In this document: positions 44,753 to 58,400 of the stretch, one piece after another | Numbering within the stretch: position 1 is the first letter of the stretch | How the letters are laid out: each line of letters opens with the position of its first letter | DNA from: Lumbricus rubellus | Lineage: Eukaryota > Annelida > Clitellata > Crassiclitellata > Lumbricidae | Direction of reading: 5' to 3' | Assembly (NCBI GenBank): GCA_945859605.1 | Contig: OX243822.1 | Location: 17,622,884 to 17,686,883 of the forward strand | Length of the DNA stretch: 64,000 nt | Translations under genes and position numbers: made by a program | Notes under the pieces: model-generated | Databases searched by the model: none | Told to the model about the DNA's origin: nothing | What the model saw: only the letters and a program-made list of their open reading frames with translations

Positions 44753-47700
44753 ATGTTCCGTATCGCCAATCAGTTCGCAAGATCTGTTCAGCACTATCCG
44801 AGAAGAGGCATTCAGGCTTCATTTCCAAGGTGCTGTCAAGCAGTCAACCAGCAGGATGCGGCAAACGACGGGCACGAAGCCGCCGGCAAGGATCGTAAAT
44901 CTGGGCATCGATTCAACGCTGTCGGTATCCAGATGCTTTCCGGCGCACTTCACGAGAAGATCTTCGCGGACTGCCCTTCAAAATCTCTTGACGGCAAAAA
45001 GAAATCCGACATCGACGCGCACCTCAGAAAGCACGGTCTTCACGATAAAAAGACGGCTGTACTGACGGAAGCAAGTGTTCCGCTGCCTCCCCTATTCGGC
45101 AAAAATATCGACGAACATTTTCGGACGCTCGCCCTGCAGCAGATCAGTCCTTACGGGGACTATGCTGACACGTTGGCGGGGTGTGCCCTGCCTCTGAGAC
45201 CGAAGCGCTGGATACTGCGTCCTGGATGGACAAAATATGACTCCACGACGAGGAAATGTTACGCTGGAAATTTTCCAGACGAAGACGGTTTGGTTTTTGA
45301 TATTGAAGTGCTTATGACGGCCGGGTCACGTCCTACGATGGCCACAGCGGTCTCTAAAACAGCTTGGTAGGTTTTGAATAGTTTTTAATATCTTAATTGC
45401 AAATGTATAATAAAACACATACCCACTCACACACATACATACCACACACACACAGCTATACCACCCACACACACACACACACCCTCATATATTTATTGTT
45501 TTGTATTGTATTTATACATTTATATAACGCCTCTTACAGAATTGCTGACAGAGGCGCTATATAAGCTTTTTTATAACCTATGCATGTAAAACTGTGTAGA
45601 TATGTTGCTGCAGAATTTTGTCAACAGACAACTTGAGATGCTGCAGACCCATGTCAGGTCATGGGCAACAGTTGAAGTACCCTGTCGTACAATAGCATAA
45701 CTAGGATTTTTCGTTTGGGGGGGGGGCTTAAACCTTGGGCATGACGAGTTCAGTAGCATATTTATTTAGCCGTAAGCATACAACCCCTTGATTTATTTTG
45801 GGGGGCTTCAGCTTCGTTTGAGGGGGCTTAAGCCCCCCCACCCCCAAGCCCAATGCTAGTTACATCCCGGTTGTTCTTCCTGGGCTTTGAAGTCAATGAA
45901 TCTTTGCTGCAATGCTTAGCAGACAACAGTTACTCATTAGCATAGATCTATAGTCATTGTGCAAGAATGCTGTCATTGTGCACTGCGATAGGACAACATA
46001 TAACAAGTTTGTTGTTTCCAGGTATTCATGGTGTGGTGCTCAGTTGTTTGAGGATGGTGCAAAACAGTCTGAAGATCTCACCCCCGAAGATTTGCTGCCG
46101 CTCGAAACTTCTAACGACTTCCGCGCTGGAATGGAAAATCAGTGGCGCCCTCGTGTCGTCATCGGACACAACGTTGGATTTGACCGATCGTTTATACGCG
46201 AACAATACTACATAATGGTAAATTATGCGTTGATCTCAAATGATGACTTCTTTATTTACTTCTGTAGTTTCAATCAATCAATCAATCAAATATTTTTATT
46301 TTGCAACCAGTATACATGAAAGGTTCACACATCTTGCACATTGGTTACAAAAAAGGAAGGCCCTAAAGGGATTAAAAAATCCCGCTGTCTAGGGACACCA
46401 ACTAATATATTGAGTTGACGATGTGAGGTGAACATGACGAAGTCTTTGCAAAAATCAACATAGTGACTGACAAAAAAAGACAAAGCAACTTATACTAGAG
46501 AACGAAAGAAAAAAAACAAACACAAAAACAGGACACTGAAAAGCTCAACGCTGCTGAGTCACAAACAATAATAGCTTCCTTTCTTGCATTATCTTGATGT
46601 CTTTAACACTTTAATGCCGAGATGGTAGTAAATGGTATGGGAAATCCTATACTCCCCGGCATTAAAGGGTTAAATGGAATCAGATAATGTGCTTGTTTGA
46701 TTTGGATATTTTGAGAAGGAAACGAAAATCCTGTACATTAAGGCATGCAATGTAGTGAAATATTGATTCATAGGAAGAGCTTTGTGCCATTGTGCTGCCA
46801 TTTTAACCATCCCCCCCCCTCACCCCACTCCATTGCAAATGAAAAACAAATCAACCAAATTTCTCGTGGACTTCTTTAGTAACCGACATTTTTTTTATCT
46901 GTACCTTACATTACCTTATATGTCTTTGTTTAGGGTCCAAAGACTCGTTTTCTTGACACGATGTCTCTGCACATTGCTGTCTCTGGTCTAACGAGTCTGC
47001 AAAGGGTTCTATACGTCGCCAAGAAAGCCGGCAGCAAACGAAAGGAGGTGTTGGAGCACGAGGAAGAGAACATGAAACGTGGAACATTGTCCGTACGATG
47101 ATACAAAGTTCTTACACTTTTTGTTTGCACAGTGTACATTGTCACATTGGGTTGCATTGTTTGCAACTCTCTTAGTGAGACTGTTTTTCACTCTAAACTA
47201 AAAACTTACCTGTTTCAGTCCAACTCTAGATGCTGGATAGTTAGCTGCCAGTAGAAGAAGCTAATGGTTGTCCGACTTTAATATGCACTTCTGAGCTTTG
47301 TAAGTTATTATCAAATTTCAGTTGTATTGTATTGTATTGTGTTGGAGAAACAGATCATCATGTATGGAGAGAATCAGCATATGATAGTTATAATTACAGC
47401 TGTACCTTTAGAGTCAGATGTAATTAGGCTTTGCCAGTGGCCATATTTTGAAGGTGCTATGATACCAAAGGGACTCAAGAGCTTCTTCTACTGGCATCTA
47501 ACTATCCAGTATATGTGTATAATACTGTATATGCATGCATACATACTTCCATACATACAATCATACATGCATACGTAAGTACGTCGTATATACATGCATT
47601 CATACATACCTCAGATTTACATTTTGGTGTGACTGTCTGTGCATTACGAACTTGATTAATAAGAATAATAATACAAATCTTGCTGATATGCGGGTAAACT

Positions 47701-50700
47701 TTGATTAGTCAATTACCTTAGTCATTAATTGACAATAAACTTTATGAGGAGATGTCAGAGTGAGTTTTGTCGTTGCAGAGTTTCGAATGGACGAAGGAGA
47801 GCAGCCTGAACAATCTGAACGACGTCTACCAGTTGTACTGCAAGGGGGCGCCACTCGAGAAGCACCTGCGAGAAGTCTTCATCACCGGCAACATCGAAGA
47901 TGTGAAGCAGAATTTCCAGGTCAATACGGTTCTCTGATTTCTAACCATTGTATTGTATTTAACCCATTCGATACCTAGTGTTGTGAGGCGGAAATCTTTC
48001 CCGGAAAGTTTCATATCTTTCCGGAAACTTTCGGAAACTTTCCAACGTATCTTTCCGGAAACTTTCCGAAAAATTTCAGATATTTTTCCATCAATACAAT
48101 ATTACTAAATAACAATTTAAATCCATAAATATGCTTAAACATCAATCACTGTAAGCTATATTATATAGTCATTGCTGATTTTTTCATTCAATAAACAACA
48201 CTTATTGCTTACTGTTTAGTGTATACACCGACAATACATTTATGAATTAATTGCAATAAGACTTCACTGTTATTATGGAGAAAATTTTTATGATTTGGTC
48301 ACCTAACTCTTCTTATTTTTTTACTTCTGAAAATATGAAACAAAAACAGCAATTGATTCAGTACACTATAGCCACCAAATGTTTTAATAAGTACTGCAAC
48401 AGATTAATTCCTACATATATACAATTATTTTATGCTTGAAATATGATGTTATTGGCAATGCCATTGCAGTGTGAGACTAATATGAAATATGATGTTATTG
48501 GCAATGCCATTGCAGTGTGAGACTAATCTATTTTCAAATCTGCTTTTCTTGGTAAGCAGCAAATAATATGTTTTGGTTTAAATTTTCTATCTATGAGTTG
48601 TTGCCTTGAGTAAGCAGTGTATGGACAAGGAAAAGCCTTTTTTTATTATCTTATGTAACCTTATTTATTTATTTACTGTCCATAATTATTTTCTTTAATT
48701 TATTACTTCTGAAATCCCTTACATTCTTTCCTTACTTTCAAGGATTCAGCTAATTTACATCACCATTTAACTGTTGCAATATACCGTAATAGCACAGTGA
48801 AAGAAATAGTTGAGCAGGTTCAAAGCAGCTGCCAAAATGTTAAATTGTCAGATATTTTGAAATGAAAGCATTTAATGGTCATTTTAATTCTTTAAGGTGA
48901 ACATTTCCCACATTGCTAATAAAAGGAACTTTAAAAACTCAAATTTTCATATGTTTTATGATAGGGAAAATATGACATTATGTGTTAGATGTATTTTTCG
49001 GTCTACGGAAAGTTTCCGGAAAGTTTCCGGAAAGTTTCTGGAAAGTTTCCGGAAAGTTTCCGGAAAAATATCTTTCCGGAAAAGCTACATCACTATCGAT
49101 ACCTATGACGCCGGATATATCCGGCGGAGGAAATAATTCGTATTCCCTCTACGCCGGATATATCAGGCGGTGCTGCGTCGTCTGTTTAATAACCTCAGTA
49201 CACGATATAACGTTGCTTTTGGTATCCCAGATTATGCCTAATGTTGTCTACGATCAATAATTCCCATACTTTGGTTATGAATCGGGGTTTTTTTTTGGGG
49301 GGGGGGTTATGAATCGGGCGAACGTGTATGTAACGGGAACGGAGTTCGGCGTGACGTGAAAACAATTTGTTCGTCATGTCCGAGCAAACCAGGTCGGTGC
49401 ATAACACCGTGCTTTGAACGCTGGCACACATAGGCGTACGGGAGATTTCAGCGGGGAGGGGGGTAAATATTGAACTTCTCCCCCCCCCCAAAAAAAATGG
49501 CAAAAAGTTGACGACCTTTTTTAGGCGTCGGAGGCTGTGTTTACCCGAAAAAACAGACTTGCCCGAAATTTGGGGGGCATTTGCCCCCCCCCCCCCCTTT
49601 CCCCGCATCGTACGCCTATGCTGGCACACCCAGGTGCGCTACTGGGACTAAGGAAACTTTTCTTGTAGAGGTGGTATATAATTGGAAACTATGCTTAGGA
49701 CTGTAACAGTTGTCATCTGAATGTATTTATCCACCTGAATTTTGGACCAAAAAGTTCACTTGAACTATTGCCATATCTCTGAGTAGTTCCATTATTTTGA
49801 TATGAGAAGTTCTCATGAGTAGGCGCTATACAAATAGAAAATACGTTTAGGACTGTTGTCGTCTAAACGAGTTTAGTCATCTGCATCGTGGACACGTAAT
49901 GCAAACTTGAACTATTGCCATAACATCGTATGGTTCTATTATTTTGAGTTGAATAGTTGTCTTTGAAGAGGCGCTATATAAATGAAAAATACGAATAACT
50001 CTTGTTTTTACATAACGGTTATGATCATCAGTAAAAATGCAGCATACGAACAGCTCATTATAATCACCACCGTCAAAAAACATAAAAGTCGAATTTTCAT
50101 ATATTTCTCTGGTCACAGGAATTTTTTACCTCCGGTAGCGAAAGGGTTAAGAATATCTTAAGTGCCTCTCATAGCTCTGAACAATCAGTAGTGCTCCAGA
50201 TGGAAGGTACCCCGAGAGAAAAGACAAGATTTGAGACAAATGGATAGATGCAGCGCAGCCTCTAGTCTGAATTTGCAGAGTGAATGGAGAGAGGGAGGTC
50301 ATTTCATGATGAAGGGTCAATATCGACAAGAGCTTAGGATTGGATTATTATTATTATTTTGGAAGTTTTATGTAGCGCCTTTTTAAATCAGGTTACTCAG
50401 AAGCGTTCCTGGTCCAACCTCAGCTAACTTGGACAGGTTTGAGATTCTTCTGGAACAGAGAGGAGTAGCCCCTGGGTGCAGTGCAATGTAACAGCATTCT
50501 TGTAATACATTCATACATTTGCTCCAGTGCTAAGGTTTGATAAGGATTATTCTGTGTAATAGTTGCTGTTTTTGCATATATGTCATTTGTGCTGATAGCC
50601 TTGGATAGATGACTCACAAACTTTCTGTGCAGACATGATGTGATGATGAGGATATGATGAGTTTTCTATCGAAGTGGTGATGTGTAAATTTCTAAAGACA

Positions 50701-53700
50701 AAATCAAGTTTAAAAAACATTGCCAGTCATGCTCATTCTTGAATAGCAATTTTTTGGCATTAATGACGAATTGACGATGCAAGGTCATAGGTTTTAGGTC
50801 TGCACTGGTTTCCTGTTTTACAGTCTTTGATGAGTTACTGTTCAGAGGATGTGAGAGCCACGCATGCCGTCTTTCAACAGATTTGGCCGGAGTTTAAGCT
50901 GCGGTAATCTTTCATGTTGCTGTGGTAAATTAAAATTACTATCAGAGTCATATTTTCAGGCTTGATTTTCGTAAGCAGTATATTTTTATATGTATGTATT
51001 TCTTTCTTACTTACTTCAATGTTTGTTAATAATTTTTCGTTTTGATTTAAATGCATCTTGAGAATGTTCTGTTCAAATTATGCAGCGCTTTTACGAACCA
51101 ACTGTAGACTGTTATTGGTTGGTGAAGAACCTTCCAACTTCAACGCACTAGACTGGATTTTTTTCTTCAGATTTCCGCATCCAGTGACTTTGGCAGGAAT
51201 GCTCGAAATGGGGACGGCCTACCTACCTGTCAATCACAACTGGAAGAAGTATATCGACCAATCACAGGCCAAGTTTGATGAACTCCAGCGAGAAGTGAGT
51301 ACGATGCTTTGTCGTTTGGCGGACAACGCTCGCAGTCTTGTGGAAGAAGAAAGGTTTGTTTTACTCATTCTAACATGTTGGCTGCATAATGACTGTGCTT
51401 CAGTTGGATAGCTACCACAAATTTATGTTTTAACTTTTAAGTACTCTCAACATTGATCAACATAGGGTGTTTGCTGTCACGATTGGTCCATCCATTTTGG
51501 ATAAGATAAGAATATTCTTTAATATACCAATTGCTATATGCATGTTGGTGTACAGACATGGTATAATAAACAAACGTACATAATTTCTATATCCAATCAA
51601 TGTCAAAATGTTTTCAAATAGCACAAAATCCTAGGTCCAAAATCCAATATAAATTTTTTTCGTTCAAATAAAAATTGTGTTCTTTTAATTACCAACAATT
51701 TATGCAGAAATTTGGTTTATATGGTACTACATTCAAATATGATAAAGCATTCTCGTCAAAAACGATTTCCTAGTTAGGTTGTCCGCCCTAGGAATGGCGT
51801 TCCTCCCACGCTAAAGACTAAACTAATGACTTGTTTGCCTTATCAGTCTATCATTCTTTGAAGGTAGTTCTTTTCCATGGAGTTTCATACGGAGTTTTCA
51901 TGCTGAGAGCACCTTTGGATGATCCTTGTGGTTTTTTGGTTGTAGCTACAAGAAGGACGTGTGGCTCTGGGATTTGGATTGGTCCGCTAAAAAGATCAAA
52001 CTTAAAAAGTCGCAGGTTTGTTTTTGTAAATAACAAAATGTTTATTGTATATTATATCTCATTCATTTTTCTTTTGCCTCCTTTTTGATTTCGTGCTTGA
52101 ACTTCTTTGAGAGAAATTGGTCAAGTGTTCGTCTAAAACTTTGAGAGCCCAATTCAACCCCTGTGGTCAGCTCTCGCATGCTTGAGGAGCTCTGTTGTTC
52201 CCCCTTGGGTGTGCAGGGCCACCGCTCTCGTCGCTCCTCTGTCTGGGAGTAGCTCCCAGTGCCCTATGCTGGAACCTCAATTAGGTAGCACTGTCCTCTC
52301 CCTGCATTCTGCAATAGGATCCCTCAGCACCTATTGTCGAGGGGTATTTCTGATAATGATAATAATTTTTCTTTATTAAAAAATCTGGTTGAGAGACTGC
52401 AACCGGTTACAGTGTACAAATATGCAGCTGAAACAATTTACAGGAACTCAGATTACAGAATACATGAATCTTAACTAACTAACTGAACTTTTCAGTTAGT
52501 TAGTTAGTTATCAGCCTGCAGTAAATGAGGAGCTCTGTTGTTCCACCACAGACGGCCTGCAATGTGTTCTAATCTTATCTTAAGACTGCTTCGAGCCAGG
52601 GCTGGGTCGGGAGCACTCCTGAGTAGTAGCCTTTCTGGGTCACCATATCAATTCTTGTAATGAAATTAATTAAATGTGAATCTTCACATCGCCCGCATAA
52701 TTTGAGTGTGTGCCTCTGCTTTAGACAAAACTGTGTTTAACTTCAGGTTGCTGATCAAATGAACTATTAAAAAAAATTACTTTATAAATTTCATTGCTGT
52801 CTTAAATAGGAGAATGATAATGAAAATGAGGAGAATTTATCTTCAGAGCATGCAAAGTCTAAAGCCTCAAAGTCTAAAGTCGCAAAGTCCAAGACCAGTG
52901 ATAGTGGTTCCAAGCAGCTTTCCGACCAATTATATCCTAAGTACGTCAAACTCATTCCTGTGTCAGTTAGTCAAAACTCAGTCTGTGCATATATTTTGAC
53001 TTTGGAATAGATTCTCTGTATATTATGATTAAATTAAATTAAATTAAACTTATAATTACAGCTTACCAGCAAACTGACGTTCTAAAGTACCTTACTGAGC
53101 TCCTATAGAGGATTACCGGTAAATACCAATATGGTGCATAAATTATTATTTTAAGCAAATCTTTCCTTAGCTATTAATGCACTCTTTAAATACACTTGTG
53201 TTTTGCAGTACAGTAGATGTCATCTTCTGATTTGATGGGGCATTGGTTAACACGCTGGCATGGAGAGCGAGAGGTAACGAGATCACGCCCCGTAGGGCGG
53301 ATGTGCTTTGTGGGCTGGTATTAGTGCCGTGTATTGCTGGCTGTCTCATCTGTTAGTATTTAGTAGTTTAGTTTGATGTTAATTAATTTTGCTGCTTAAC
53401 TTGTACATGTACAGTGCTGTGCGTTTGCAAGCATTTCACTAAAGAAAAAAATATTAATTTTATTATTATGTTATTATTATTATTGCATAATTTTCAACAG
53501 GTGGTTCTCGGAGCTGTGCACGCGAGAGTGGACCGGGTCTCCTCCAACGCCGTCAAAGCTCACGATGCAGAGACGAGTGGCGCCAAAGCTGCTGAGGCTG
53601 CTGTGGGATGGTTTCCCTCTTCATTACGACGCCACTTATGGCTGGGGTTACGTGGTGCCCTGCATTCATTACAGGGAGGAGGAACTTGAGTTGATGAGAC

Positions 53701-55400
53701 AGGAAAATGAAATGTCAGAGACCAAATCGTCGGCCAATTCTTCGGCCTCCAAAGCCGGCTTTCCGTTTGAGTAGGTTCAAACTGCCATCTAGAACTTTGT
53801 TAAACTTCGCACCGATGTTGTACATATTAGGATGAAATTATTCTCGATCCAATGTTTTGTCCCTCTGATATGAAATAATCTTCCATTGTATGTTACACGT
53901 CCACCCGCCATTAAGCTGTTTAAGAAAAAAATTAAAAGACTGTTTAATTTTCTGGTCTACTAGACTGAAACTATTAGTCATGTTTTTGTTTCGTTTTCAC
54001 TTGTGTTAGTTTCATGCTGTATATATATTTCATATTTGCACTGTTACTAAGTACTGCCAAATGTTATCCAGAAAGAAGGGGTCAATTCAGTCTAAGCGGG
54101 TGTATATATAACCCTTTTGGATTGATCCTTTGACTTGTGCATCAATCAATTGTGACTTATTTATCGCAATGGGAGCGATACTGAATGGCCTCGGCTGTGA
54201 GCAGCACTATAGAAATTACTCATTACATTACATTTTTGAATTTGTATAAATAGCTGTTATTTAGTCTTTGGTAGATGCTCAGTCAATTTACAGTTACTTT
54301 CATACTAGACGTTGGCACTACAAAAGTTTCTAGTTAACGGTACTTAATAATTAATTTTCTGTGACATAATTTCGTATAACTAATGCCTTGTATCATTTTA
54401 TGCCAGTCTGACTAGTCTTACTGGGAGCGCTTCTGAAAGGCTCTTGCTGCAAGAAGCGCAGATAAGATAAGATTGGAACTACAAAAGTTTCTAATTAACA
54501 GTAACGATCAATGATCAATTTTCCGTGGCATGATTTCATGTAGTGCCTTGTAGCATTTTACGCATCTAACTAGTCTTAGATTATTATTGCTGATGACAAG
54601 TGTTGACGACCAACCAATTGTAGTTCGCTTATCGAGGTCTGCATGAAGACAAAGCCGGACTGGATTGAGCTTGCACAATCTCGGGCTCTACCGGTAAACG
54701 AGAAAGCTCTGGAGGATGTCATACTTCAGATCCAGAACTCAACGGATCAGGAGCAAGAGGCCGGTCGGCTGTGGGATGATCTACGTGAAATGCATCCATT
54801 CAGAACACAGGCATGGTTACTTCTGTCAGTAATTGTAGCTGTAAAAGGGACAACTTATAATGCCACTTCTGTGGTGCTTTGCGATAGATAAGCAAGTAGG
54901 TAAAGAAGTAAGAGAGTAAGTAAGTGTGTTCTTTAGTGAGAATCACTGTCAAATACACAGCACTGTACATGGCAAGCTTGATATATTAAAGAAACAAACA
55001 CAAAACAATATTTATGTATGCAAGCCAGGAATTATAATATGAGAGAATTTCTTGAATATCAAAGAGAACATATAATAAGGGAGGAAGAGTTGGAGTTAGT
55101 GATAAGGGAAAATATGGAGAACTAGATTTCTTTTAATTTGTTGTTTTAATTCGCATGTTAGAAAAAAGTTCGTTCAGAGCACCTGGGCGAAGGTCCGTTT
55201 CTTGACGTTGTTCCTGGATGTGAGTTCTACAAACTACCTCACAAGGTTCGGATTATTTATGAAGAGATCTTAATGATCATTTTACTGGTTTCCTGATGAC
55301 AATATTGTTGAATGTTGATCAAATAATGATCGCAAGTGTGTCAATGATTTCAATGATAGTTCAGCCTAATGCTGTTGCTAAGATTGCCATGAAGTACTAA

Positions 55401-55432
<32 letters not shown>

Positions 55433-58400
55433 ATAAATTTCTAATGCACTCAAGGTCACACCGAAATGTGAATCTGAGGCGCGGTCAGTAAGTAAGAACT
55501 TAGAAGGAATTCGAAATGGAGAATGACAGTAAAACTGATGAATTGATCTTGAAATTAAGAGTCTAGTGCCACAAGTTTGTTTGTATGTGCACTTGCTATA
55601 GCGCCTCTTCAAGCTCTCTACTCTGAGGTGCTCCCGACTACAGAGTGGACACTGCATCGAAGTTTCATGCCTAAGCGCTGAGCAATTGCAAGTGAAGGAC
55701 TTGCCCACGATCCCTACAAAGTGACTTGAGGTGGGATTCGAACCTGCAACCTTTTGGCTGCAAGGCAACGAACATACTCATTATACCACTGCGCCCCACG
55801 CAAGTATCTATAGGTCCGATGTTCAGAATTTCTGGTCCATGTTGCATCAGTAGGGTTATATTAGTGTTTTGTTACAAGAGGATTGATAATAGCTAAATAT
55901 AGAAAATGCGCTTATGGTTCGACCTATTCAGCTGGTATTTAGAGATACACGTGGATGCGAGGCATGGCAAAAGGAGAAAATGGTTTTTGTTGTGTGTCAC
56001 TTCTTGTAGGATGGTGCGGGAAAGAAAGTGGGCAATCCGTTGGCAAAAGACTTTCGGTCTAAGATCGAGCAGGGAGTCATGCGTTCCCTGATGGGAAACG
56101 AGGCGGAGACCGTTCTGCGGTTTGGAAACATGTGTTCTTACTGGAAGAACAATGTCGACAGAATAAGGTCGGTTCGCTGTTAAGGCAAATTTTCTGTTCA
56201 TTCATTCATTCTATGGGCTTATATAGTGACTGGTTGGATTTGTAGGTCAGGCCTTTTTTGCTGACCTGACACTGATAATTTTTATATGCTGAATTATAGG
56301 TTACACATATAGGTCAGGTGCGTTGTAGTTGCTTGATAGGACTCATTTTTGCTGATCACTGGCATTTGCTTTATAATCTATAATTTATGGGTCAGCGGGA
56401 TTGTCCATCCCTTCAAGGTCACCCTTTCTTTACCATTATGTTAAAATTATTATGTTCACTGCCGTAATTGTATAATGTTTGTTTGGTTCAGGAGAAAATA
56501 AAAATAAAAAGTTTTAAAAATTTGTTGCATAAATTATGGGTGGCCTATCAGCGGGATTGTCCATCCCTTCAAGGTCACCCTTTCTTTACCATTATGTTAA
56601 AATTATTATGTTCACTGCCGTAATTGTATAATGTTTGTTTGGTTCAGGAGAAAAATAAAAATTAAAATATTTTAAAATTGGTTACATAAATTATGTATTA
56701 TGTAAGTCAGGTCATTGTGTGACATGGTATATTTCCAAGAAGAAATCGAATTATAGGTCAAGTTATTCATAGGCTGGTTTGACACAACTCTACAGCTTAC
56801 CGGTTTTTGAATTCTTTTACATGGATTCTGCTTGTGGTCTATGTGGTTTATTTTGAATTGTTTTTGCTTTAGATCACAGATGGTTATAAAATTGTCATCC
56901 GAAAATCTCCCAAAGCAAGTTACCAGGTGAAGCGATATTGGTTGTATTACTTTGTATTGTATTACTTATTGTTTTCCATGTTATTATTAATAATATGACA
57001 GAATTCATCATTGTTATTATTTGCTTTACTATTGTTATTAATTTTATTTGTTTTATTGTTGTCATGATGACTATCGTCATGGGTAATAAAATTACTAATA
57101 AAAAATGTCACAATTTGGCCATGATACTATGGGCCGTAATACTTTTTGGATATGATTGTTGCAAACTATGATTCATTTCATGACCTTCAGGTGTAGAGAC
57201 ATGTAATGTCTGTTGCCAGTACCCTGTTATGGTTTTCATGTTGCTGGTTCCCTGTTACTGTTACCTTATTACTGAACATGTCTGTTACCATCACATTGCT
57301 TCCATTACACTATTACCATTACACTGTTACCATTACTCTGTTAGCGTTACACTGTTACTGTTGCCCTGTTACCTTTCTTACCGTTGCCCTGTTGCCATTG
57401 TTGCATGTGGCGTGGTGGTGTACTGTATGTTAGATGCTTTAAAGCCAGAAGTTGCATTTTCGAATCCACCTCGAGCCGCCACATAGGGACCCTGAGCATG
57501 ACCTTCACTCGCAATTGCTCATGCAATTGCTCATACGCTTCGGCGTGAGACTCCGATTCAGTGTCTGTGCTGTAGTCGGGAGTGCCTGTGAGTATAAATC
57601 TTGAAGAGACGCTGATAACAAGTGCTCATACATTCATTTTACCGTCGCTACCGTTACCCTGTTCCTGTTGCCAATACCTGTTACCCTTACTGTGAATTAA
57701 TTTGGCATTTGTTATTTATTTTGTTACGCAGTGAAGGTTGTTACACGAGCGACACATTTTGTGGAGCGATCGTTCCACGTGTCGTGACGGCTGGCACGGT
57801 GACACGTCGCGCGGTGGAGTCAACGTGGCTGACAGCAAGCAACGCTTATGTGAGTCACCAACATGGGCCACACTATTTGTGTTATTTGATCATTTATAAA
57901 CGAACAAGATAAGTGTAGCAGGTTATTGGGGTATTAATGTCAACCAAGAATGGAGGGAGATGATAGAAAGAGCATTAAGCACCTACGGGCGATGAACCCA
58001 TGGACAAAGATGATTATGATGGCGACGATGAAAAATGGACCATGCTCCCATTATTTAGAACCAATTAACAAACAATCATTACAATTCATTTTCGACTGTT
58101 GTCAGTTTTGAGGAATCTATATCAGTTTGTGTTCATTTTGAGATCAAATTTTCAGCTCATGTTTTTGCTGCCTATATATGTGGTGCTATACTTATAATTT
58201 TTTTTCTGAGAGGCATTCCAATCCCAGTCTTATGCTTTACAAGTATTGGTTGTTGATGCTACATGCATGTATGTGACATGTGCACCTATTAGGATATGTG
58301 CTGATCCAGAAAGCTGGCTATTTTTCATGTCGTGAAATTGTTTAAAATTATAAAATATTTCTAAAATCACTTAATTTGCAAACTTGTATCGTTTCAGAGC

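Noticed and set aside
45690..45870. Another hAT MITE with CATAACTAGGATT / AATGCTAGTTA ends
   Set aside because: The ends are roughly inverted, with similar G/C runs, but no target duplication could be found.
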